Source: Deltaproteobacteria bacterium (GTDB taxonomy: Bacteria > Desulfobacterota > Syntrophia > Syntrophales > UBA5619). From it: a stretch of 17,826 nucleotides of DNA. The notes beneath the pieces were generated by a model. The model searched no databases. It saw only the letters and a program-made list of their open reading frames with translations, and had not been told where the DNA came from. Within the stretch, counting starts at the first letter, position 1, and each line of letters starts with the position of its first letter. Of the stretch, positions 12,802 through 17,826 are shown in pieces. The DNA is taken from assembly GCA_026388365.1 (NCBI GenBank), contig JAPLJW010000258.1, positions 1 to 17,826 on the forward strand, read 5' to 3'. Made by a program: the position numbers and the translations under genes.

Positions 12802-14049
12802 TCACTCGGAAAAGGGCGCCCCGGTCGACCGCTTTATCCGTTTTTGTTCATACATCAAGGCATCCGCCCTCGACATCAATTCATCGATGGAATAGGGATG
12901 TTCAGAATCGCCGCACACCATGCCCACGCTCAGGGAAATCCGGTACTCCTTGTTTTCCATGGCATTGTGAAGATCGATCTGGTTCTGCAGACGACCTTCC
13001 AGGATGCCGAAATCCTGCGTGGTGTATTCAATGCCGAGCACCGCAAATTCATCGCCTCCGATACGGGCGACGATGTCGGATTTTCGGAAGACCTCCCTGA
13101 GGATCACCGCAACTTCAACGATGGCCTTGTCCCCTGTCTCATGGCCCGAACGGTCATTGATATCCTTCGTGTTGTCCAGGTCGGCAAACAGCATCAGCAA
13201 GCGATGGTTCGTTCTTTCCTTGATCTTCAACTGCTGCTCCGCAAGGGTCTTGAACCCTCGTCTGTTATGAAGACCGGTGAGCTCATCGGTCATGGAAAGG
13301 GCATAAATCTCCTCCTCCATTTTCTTGCGTTCGGTAATATCACGAACAATCCCGCGAAAACCGACCACTTGTCCGGATGAATCCCAGATCAGTGAAACCG
13401 ATGTTTCCGCAGACACCTTCTTTCCGTCTTTTCGGAGCAGCTCGCCTTCCAAATTATTGATCGGTTTGCCGGTTTGATAGGCTTTCCTATAGCTGATAAA
13501 GGCCTTTTTTGCGTTTTCGCAGTCCATATACCGGCGATTGTTCATGCCCTTCAATTCTTCCCTGGAATAGCCGAGGATCTGAGCCATGGAGGTATTGAAA
13601 AAGGTGAAGTCACCGGCCAGGTTGACTTCGTAATAGCCCTCCTTGATGTTTTCGAGGATGTTGCAGTACGTATCATTGCTCTTGCGCAATGCCTTCGACG
13701 TTTCATGAAGCAGTTGCGTCTCTTGGGTCAATCGCTCAACCAGATGATTGAAATACTTCGATATTTCATTCAATTCCGATACATTTTCGCGAAGGTTCAG
13801 CGACAAGGCGTTGCCCCCTTCGGTGACTTTTTTCAGGGATTCGGCGGTGGAAGAAATCGCCTCAAAGACGTAACGAACGAAGATAATGCCGATGATGGAC
13901 AAGGCCAGAACAAGCAAAAAGAGGAGAAAATGGATGGGAGACAGGATAAGCCCTTGATCATAGAAAATGTAACAGAGAACCAGATAAGGCAGCACGATTA
14001 TCATGGAAGCAATGATGAGCAGTTTCTGTCTTAAACTCTTTTCCTTCAT
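12802..14049 (-). CDS. Membrane-bound PAS-GGDEF diguanylate cyclase
   Basis: The 415-aa protein has two membrane helices (about 8-29 and 39-62) with a very short periplasmic loop, a HAMP-like linker (about 60-112), a PAS domain (about 125-240, ending GFRGIVRDITERKKMEEEI) and a GGDEF domain (about 250-405). The active-site GGDEF is intact at 331-335, preceded by DLDNTKDIND (290-299) and an inhibitory I-site RxxD at 322-325, five residues before GGDEF. It should make cyclic di-GMP from GTP at the inner membrane with product inhibition. The minimal periplasmic part suggests the PAS domain senses an internal signal. Start ATG 14049 follows ggagaggt on the minus strand. It seems monocistronic. Confidence 0.92.
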   Translation of the reverse strand: MKEKSLRQKLLIIASMIIVLPYLVLCYIFYDQGLILSPIHFLLFLLVLALSIIGIIFVRYVFEAISSTAESLKKVTEGGNALSLNLRENVSELNEISKYFNHLVERLTQETQLLHETSKALRKSNDTYCNILENIKEGYYEVNLAGDFTFFNTSMAQILGYSREELKGMNNRRYMDCENAKKAFISYRKAYQTGKPINNLEGELLRKDGKKVSAETSVSLIWDSSGQVVGFRGIVRDITERKKMEEEIYALSMTDELTGLHNRRGFKTLAEQQLKIKERTNHRLLMLFADLDNTKDINDRSGHETGDKAIVEVAVILREVFRKSDIVARIGGDEFAVLGIEYTTQDFGILEGRLQNQIDLHNAMENKEYRISLSVGMVCGDSEHPYSIDELMSRADALMYEQKRIKRSTGAPFSE

Positions 14050-14079
14050 GACCTCTCCTTCATGGGTTTTCCGGAAGGG

Positions 14080-14193
14080 CTAACGGTTCTTTAGCTGCTC
14101 CAGCTCTGCGATCAGCGCACGCAGCTGCCGGCGCCGGATGCAGAAAGAAAGACATATTTCAAAAGCACGCCAGAACCGGATGAACCTATTTTT
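14080..14193 (-). other. Possible C-terminal gene remnant (coiled helix)
   Basis: A 37-codon frame without a start codon encodes RFIRFWRAFEICLSF followed by RRRQLRALIAELEQLKNR and a stop at 14080-14082. The heptad-like end looks like real protein, but the frame is closed upstream at about 14194-14196. It may be the tail of a lost gene, or chance. Nothing else was recognised in 14050-14208. Confidence 0.3.
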
Positions 14194-14208
14194 CTATTGT
14201 TAAGTTGA

Positions 14209-14712
14209 TTATATTATCCTTTTTAAGGACCGACCATAGACCGTTCGACCAAATTTTATTGCCAATACCTGGATGGTCTCTATTTCATCCAGTGAAAATT
14301 CCGATTTGGTATCTTTTTTTTCAGCGGTAACTGAAAAACTGCGTGCAGCATTATAACCATACATTCTGTCAGGAGGAGGAAATCTACATTCGGGCATATT
14401 TGCGTATTTAGGTAAGGTCGTATCAACCAGTTCATCAATAGATGAAATTATAATCGCATACCCCTCTTTCCTTAACATGATCTTCAGGTCATCCAGTAGA
14501 TCCAAGATTTTCTTGTAGGGATGAATTTTTTCAAAAGTAAACCAAAGAGTGATCCTTTTATGTTTAATCATGGGCGACACTTCTGGATCAGAAATCATTT
14601 CGCTAATGCTGCCAATGAGTCCTAAATCGCTATCAATATCCCCATAGAAACGCATACCAAATGTATCGGCTTTTTTGCCGATCACGCCAAAGTTCAGTTT
14701 CAATACTTTCAT
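14209..14712 (-). CDS. Hypothetical protein (167 aa), AT-richer than surroundings
   Basis: I do not recognise this family. The protein begins MKVLKLNFGVIGKKADTFGM, lacks a signal peptide or membrane helices, and looks like a mixed alpha/beta cytoplasmic protein with a proline-rich loop near residues 110-118. The gene is supported by a ribosome site (gcgggaga, minus strand, 8-9 nt before the ATG at 14712) and a good promoter further upstream. Its base composition and codon use (many ATA, TTT, AAA, GAT) differ from the GC-rich flanks. It stands among remnants of transposase, antitoxin and cbi genes, so recent acquisition is likely. Confidence 0.65.
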   Translation of the reverse strand: MKVLKLNFGVIGKKADTFGMRFYGDIDSDLGLIGSISEMISDPEVSPMIKHKRITLWFTFEKIHPYKKILDLLDDLKIMLRKEGYAIIISSIDELVDTTLPKYANMPECRFPPPDRMYGYNAARSFSVTAEKKDTKSEFSLDEIETIQVLAIKFGRTVYGRSLKRII

Positions 14713-14769
14713 GGTGTCTCCCGCTCCACATTGTAAAACCTCTGACAGAACGACCTATTCCGCTGCGGC

Positions 14770-14799
14770 AATATAAGAATAAACGGTCTGATATGTCAA
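14770..14799 (-). promoter_or_regulatory. Sigma70-type promoter of the 167-aa gene
   Basis: On the minus strand TTGACA (14794-14799), an 18-bp spacer and TATATT (14770-14775) lie about 58 nt upstream of the start codon at 14712. The surroundings are AT-rich. Confidence 0.6.
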
Positions 14800-14924
14800 T
14801 GTAATATTGATCGATAATTCCAATTAAAGGGGTGGATATCCGTGAAATCTCCAAATGCGTTCTTTCCAGGAAGCAGCGCATCCCTCCCATTGCGTGGGAA
14901 TATTACCCTGAATCATTGAAGCTT
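14800..14924. other. Short gap with no recognised gene
   Basis: A plus-strand frame (about 14824-14939) reads GVDIREISKCVLSRKQRIPP and on to a TAA without a start codon. It has no family resemblance that I can see. This may be remnant or chance sequence. Confidence 0.3.
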
Positions 14925-15155
14925 TCAACCGGAACTCGGTAAAGTTCCTCTTTCTGCCTTCGCAGCCATGTTTTCAAATGGACTGATTCGAACAGACCTA
15001 TCAGGAAAGGTGGCGATGATTTCCAGGTCGCCTCCCATGGCCTTGATAAAATTTCTTAATGTGCGGATATACATGTCTGCCCGCTTTTCAAGCAGGGCAT
15101 CTCGAATATTCTCTTGATGTAATAAAGATTTATCATGTAGTCGTGAGCCTTGCAA
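14925..15155 (-). pseudogene. XRE/HigA-type antitoxin remnant
   Basis: The 76-codon frame contains LLEKRADMYIRTLRNFIKAM followed by GGDLEIIATFPDRSVRISPF. This is the C-terminal part of XRE-family antitoxins that pair with RelE/HigB toxins (…sKlErraDMyvsTLrryieAlGGeLeivArFPdgsV.I). Just before it, HQENIRDAL matches the first helix of the helix-turn-helix, but the residues between (usually about ten, such as GVSQPAVSK) are missing, so the DNA-reading helix is deleted. No toxin gene is adjacent; the broken RelE/ParE gene lies 8 kb away. I regard it as non-functional. Confidence 0.6.
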
Positions 15156-15171
15156 AGGGGAAGGTCAGCCG

Positions 15172-15447
15172 ATGAAGAAGGGGAACCCGGTTCATTTGTC
15201 GAAAGAGAACATTCAACGGAATCACGATCGCCCCCACCCGGGAAGGCTTTTCGTGGTCGGAATCGGCGCAATCGTCACCAAAGAGAGCGGCCGGGCCGGC
15301 GGTCTTGACGCGAAGCTCGCCGCAGCGCGCCGGAAACATTGCCGGGTTATCGTCCTCCGACGGCCTGCAACACCCTCACACGATCCCGTCTTTGACCGTC
15401 CGGCAGCCCTCATCGCCGCCCTGGCGGCCCTGGTTCCGCCGGACTGA
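15172..15447 (+). pseudogene. In-frame fusion of CbiH start to CbiJ C-terminus
   Basis: ATG 15172, with gggaagg just upstream (15158-15164), opens a 91-codon frame. Residues 24-32 read GRLFVVGIG, the start of a CbiH-type methylase. The next residues, AIVTKESGRAGGLDAKLAAA, then CRVIVLRRPA and FDRPAALIAAL, match the C-terminus of precorrin-6A reductase CbiJ/CobK. The middle of both genes and anything between them is gone, yet the frame is kept to a natural stop at 15445-15447. In another frame the first 90 bases encode a second cbiG tail (TRFICRKRTFNGITIAPTR). It may be translated but cannot carry either activity. Confidence 0.7.
15185..15267 (+). repeat. Second, diverged copy of the cbiG/cbiH boundary
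   Basis: This 83-bp stretch matches 12451-12533 with 10 differences by hand alignment (about 88% identity, no gaps). Both copies encode the cbiG C-terminus in one frame and the cbiH N-terminus in the overlapping frame. They are direct repeats 2.7 kb apart, flanking the transposase fragment, cyclase, 167-aa gene and antitoxin remnant. Confidence 0.8.
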
Positions 15448-15526
15448 ACCCCGCTGCCGACCACACCGGCAAAACAACCGGAAGCCCAAAGGGATCGGAA
15501 CGTCTCCCCGGAACGCGGCAATAAGC

Positions 15527-15550
15527 CTTCCCCTGCGAAGGCAGGGGAAG
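15527..15550. repeat. Intergenic hairpin of the GCGAAAGC-type family
   Basis: A perfect 10-bp stem, cttcccctgc (15527-15536) with gcaggggaag (15541-15550), closes on gaag. It is the core of the same intergenic family as at 11628 and 12284. It lies 80 bp after the cbiH-cbiJ fusion and could also weakly end that transcript, although no T-tract follows. Confidence 0.55.
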
Positions 15551-15587
15551 GATGAGGCGCAACGCGGCATCCGCACTTTTTACGAAG

Positions 15588-15648
15588 CCTATCTGTCAAT
15601 ATTCCCTGTCAATATTCCCTTGACAGATAGGCCCGGAATTCCTATACC
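15588..15648 (+). promoter_or_regulatory. Promoter of the radical SAM gene with -35 box inside an inverted repeat
   Basis: TTGACA (15620-15625), a 17-bp spacer and TATACC (15643-15648) form the promoter, with the start codon about 52 nt past the expected start site. A perfect 12-bp inverted repeat, cctatctgtcaa (15588-15599) and ttgacagatagg (15620-15631), covers the -35 box. A third tgtcaa lies at 15607-15612 inside a tandem tgtcaatattccc duplication. A repressor operator is inferred. Confidence 0.65.
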
Positions 15649-15706
15649 TCCGCCCTAAACCCGGATATGAACCACCCTCCGAGCGGCACGGCCAAAGGAG
15701 AAAAAA

Positions 15707-16603
15707 ATGGCTTTATTTTCCGAAAATGACGGGATGCATTATGAAGGATATTGCATCCGACCGCCGAGCGAGGCCGACAGCATCCTGCTGCAGGTCACGC
15801 TGGGCTGCTCCCATAACCGCTGCACCTTTTGCGGGACTTATGGAGACAAGCGCTTCAAAATCAAGGATGACAAGATCATCCTGAGCGACATTCTCTATGC
15901 CGCCCGGCACATGCAAAACGAGGACCGCCTTTTTTTAATGGACGGCGACGCCCTGATCATTCCCCAGCCAAGGCTGATGTGGATCCTGGAACGGATCAGG
16001 GAGCATCTGCCGCGGGTGAAAAGGGTCGGGGCCTATGCGAACGTCAAGGGCATCAGGAAGAAATCCGCGGAAGAGCTGAGACAATTACGTGAAAACAACC
16101 TCGGCATTCTCTATTACGGCGTCGAAACCGGCGATGATGAAATCCGAACTGCGATCCGCAAAGGTTCCACGGCCTCAACATGCATTGAGATGGGACGCCG
16201 GGTCAAGGAGGCGGGCATCCAGTTGTCGGCCACGGTTCTTCTGGGCATCGGCGGCCGAGAGAACTCGCTCCTCCATGCCCGGGCGACGGGCAGGCTGTTG
16301 AGCGCCATGGACCCGGATTTTGTCGGGGCCTTGACGGTGATGCTCCTTCCCGGAACACCGCTTTACCAGGATTATCAAAACGGGTCATTTGAATTGCCCG
16401 ATGAAGCCGGGTTGCTCCGGGAATTGCGGGAAATGATCGCTGCAACCGACTTGACCCGGGGGTATTTTTTCTCGAACCACGCCTCCAATTACCTGCCGGT
16501 CAAGGCAAAACTCCCCGATGGCAAACAAAAGGCCCTCGATCTGATCGATGCGGCCCTGCGGGGAGAGATCGGCCTGAAGCCCGAATGGATGCGGGCGCTG
16601 TAA
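15707..16603 (+). CDS. Radical SAM protein (Elp3/B12-type fold, function unknown)
   Basis: The 298-aa protein has the iron-sulphur motif as CX4CX2C (Cys34, Cys39, Cys42 in TLGCSHNRCTFCGTY), one residue longer than the usual CX3CX2C. I recall the GCSHN.C.FC form from a family of uncharacterised radical SAM proteins. The glycine/acid loop FLMDGDALIIP (about 76-86) and the SAM-contact YYGVETGDDEIR (about 134-145) and LLGIGGREN strands fit the TIM-barrel core. It should cleave S-adenosylmethionine reductively in the cytoplasm; the substrate is unknown. There is no separate cobalamin-binding domain. Start ATG 15707 follows aaaggaga (15694-15702). It is followed by a 400-bp gap. Confidence 0.85.
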   Translation: MALFSENDGMHYEGYCIRPPSEADSILLQVTLGCSHNRCTFCGTYGDKRFKIKDDKIILSDILYAARHMQNEDRLFLMDGDALIIPQPRLMWILERIREHLPRVKRVGAYANVKGIRKKSAEELRQLRENNLGILYYGVETGDDEIRTAIRKGSTASTCIEMGRRVKEAGIQLSATVLLGIGGRENSLLHARATGRLLSAMDPDFVGALTVMLLPGTPLYQDYQNGSFELPDEAGLLRELREMIAATDLTRGYFFSNHASNYLPVKAKLPDGKQKALDLIDAALRGEIGLKPEWMRAL

Positions 16604-17005
16604 CGGGCGGGAGAGCAACCTTCCCCACACCCTAACCCTCCCCCGCCAAGAGAGGGGACTTATTGGTACTTTTGCAATGACCTCAAAAAATTCTTTTATT
16701 TTGGCATTTTTCTGGCAGTTTTTCTGTCAAGTTTTTTCTTGACTTTCAAAACCACATTAATTTACATGTATCGCGGATTTCCAAACAGACAGCCGCAACG
16801 GGGTGGGCTGTTTTTTCGCTCGCCATCCGTTCCCATTCCCGCATCGGAGCATTCTCCCCCGGGAGCAGACGAAAAGGGTGTTTAACCTCGTTATGCGGCG
16901 TTTTCCGGGCTCTCATCATCGTTTTCGGATCCTTGTTCAACCGGCGTCAGGACGGCGAAGCAGCCAATTACTTTGACCGTTTTTTGCAGGAAAGGAGAGA
17001 AAGAG
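16604..17005. promoter_or_regulatory. Long upstream region of cstA: promoter and leader hairpin
   Basis: No gene was recognised in these 402 bp. A probable promoter is TTGACT (16739-16744), 17 bp, TTACAT (16762-16767). Just downstream, acagcc (16789-16794) can pair with ggctgt (16806-16811), followed by TTTTT to 16816, a terminator-like hairpin inside what would be the cstA leader. The leader from promoter to ATG is about 230 nt. A ttttgcaatgacctc repeat half lies at 16671-16685. Attenuation is inference. Confidence 0.45.
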
Positions 17006-17826
17006 ATGAATTCAGTCATTGTTCTAATTTTGGGGTTTGTTGTCGCTTTTCTCGGGTATCGCGTCTATGCCAAATACATCGACACGAAGATCATAAAATC
17101 CGATCCACAAAAGGCCACCCCGGCGAAGATGTATATGGACGGGGTGGAATTCATGCCCACCAACCGGAACGTCCTCTTCGGCTACCAGTTCAAATCGATC
17201 GCGGGGGCCGCGCCGATCATCGGCCCGATCATCGCGATCCAGTGGGGCTGGTTGCCCGCCCTGATCTGGATCCTGGGGGGCGCCTTCTTCATCGGCTGGG
17301 TCCAGGACTATGCCAGCATGATGGTGGCCATGCGGAACGACGGCGCCTCCTTCGGCGGACTGAGCCATAAGCTGATCTCGCCCCGCGCCCGCGTGATCCT
17401 CCTGGCGTTCATCTATTTCTACCTGCTCCTCATTGCCGGGGCGTTCGGAAACGTCGTGGTCAGCACGGCCGTCGGCCTCAAAGCGGCCCCGATGGCGTGG
17501 CTCTTCCTGACGATCGGCGGCGTCCTCGCCGGCCAGATGATCTACAAGTGGCGCAAAGACATCATTCTGACGACCGTCGTGACGGTGGTCATCGCCCTCC
17601 TCGGCATCTATCTCGGAACCATCCTTCCCTCCGACCAGGTCCTGGGGGCGTCCATAGCAAGCAGCCGGCCCGTCTGGGCGGTCGTCGCTTTCGTCTTCTG
17701 TTACTTCGCCGCGGTCCTTCCGATCTGGCGTTTCGCGCTGCCGATCAACTATGTGGCCTCCTACATCGTTTTTCTCGGGCTCTTCTTCGGAATCGTCGGG
17801 ATCTTCGTCCTCCATCCCGACTTCAC
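17006..17826 (+). CDS. cstA: Carbon starvation protein CstA (5' part; runs off window)
   Basis: The frame from ATG 17006 is open to the last base, giving 273 codons of a protein that normally has about 550-700 aa. The ATG has an excellent aaaggaga (16991-16998). CstA family blocks are visible: MDGVEFMPTNRNVLFGYQFKSIAGAAPIIGP, given in parts as MDGVEFMPTNRNVLFGYQF and SIAGAAPIIGPIIA, then AIQWGWLPALIWILGGAFFI and VQDYASMMVAMRNDGASFGG. At least seven hydrophobic segments occur in the visible part. Family members are inner-membrane peptide or pyruvate transporters induced by carbon limitation. Which substrate applies here is open. Confidence 0.92.
   Translation, partial: MNSVIVLILGFVVAFLGYRVYAKYIDTKIIKSDPQKATPAKMYMDGVEFMPTNRNVLFGYQFKSIAGAAPIIGPIIAIQWGWLPALIWILGGAFFIGWVQDYASMMVAMRNDGASFGGLSHKLISPRARVILLAFIYFYLLLIAGAFGNVVVSTAVGLKAAPMAWLFLTIGGVLAGQMIYKWRKDIILTTVVTVVIALLGIYLGTILPSDQVLGASIASSRPVWAVVAFVFCYFAAVLPIWRFALPINYVASYIVFLGLFFGIVGIFVLHPDF

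Noticed and set aside
15594..15625. Short tandem repeat at the radical SAM promoter as a CRISPR or attachment site
   Set aside because: Only two 13-bp copies and an inverted third half-site; no integrase or cas gene nearby.
16746..16940. 64-codon minus-strand frame in the cstA upstream region
   Set aside because: No ribosome site or family match; it overlaps the probable promoter and leader of cstA.
17024..17815. 263-codon minus-strand frame at the right end
   Set aside because: It is the antisense of cstA, with the same charged low-complexity look.
1..17826. tRNA, rRNA, CRISPR or phage genes
   Set aside because: A read of both strands found no cloverleaf-like or rRNA-like stretches and no phage structural or integrase genes. 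Absence by eye is not proof; a covariance-model scan would settle tRNAs.

Overview
The window (about 60% GC by eye) looks like chromosomal DNA of an anaerobic Deltaproteobacterium/Desulfobacterota, probably Syntrophales-like. This is inferred from the anaerobic-type cobalamin genes (cbiX, cbiC, cbiB, with cbiG/cbiH/cbiJ remnants), the yggT-DUF167-murJ order, and the many dispersed intergenic palindromes of the 'GTCATTCC…GGAATCCAG' type. The taxon is an inference, not a proof.

Layout. (1) 1-3903, plus strand: the 3' end of a FrnE-type DsbA oxidoreductase, a repeat-filled gap with a 28-bp perfect palindrome, an alpha/beta hydrolase, YggT, a DUF167 protein and the lipid II flippase MurJ. (2) 4050-5428, minus strand: an NADP-isocitrate dehydrogenase whose codon use differs from its neighbours, with its own promoter and a tandem 16-bp repeat just upstream of the -35 box. 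(3) 5429-7100: a Cache-sensor remnant, an Ala/Lys-rich lipoprotein with a clear promoter, RBS and terminator, and a RelE/ParE toxin pseudogene broken by an in-frame stop. (4) 7108-7917: an Sfp-type phosphopantetheinyl transferase. (5) 7936-12570 plus 15172-15447: a cobalamin-riboswitch-controlled corrinoid locus that appears to be collapsing. cbiB, cobO, cbiC and cbiX look intact. cobC is cut to its N-terminus. cbiA has lost its start codon and nearly all of its glutaminase domain, leaving N-terminus joined to C-terminus in frame. cbiG survives only as a C-terminal fragment, and the cbiG/cbiH boundary is present twice, at diverged copies 2.7 kb apart. The second copy carries an in-frame fusion of the cbiH start to the cbiJ end. 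(6) 12651-15155, minus strand, between the two remnants: an IS91-type transposase fragment, a PAS-GGDEF diguanylate cyclase, an unrecognised AT-richer gene with its own promoter, and an XRE antitoxin remnant. (7) 15588-17826, plus strand: a radical SAM protein behind a promoter embedded in an inverted repeat, then the 5' part of cstA behind a long leader.

How it works together. The riboswitch presumably still represses the corrinoid operon when B12 is present. The surviving enzymes cover adenosylation (CobO), aminopropanol attachment (CbiB), cobalt chelation (CbiX) and the precorrin-8 methyl shift (CbiC). The ring-building methyltransferases and a complete amidating synthase are not encoded here, so this locus alone cannot make B12 de novo. 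No wholly new system was recognised. The most unusual content is the pattern of deletions that stitch gene starts to gene ends.
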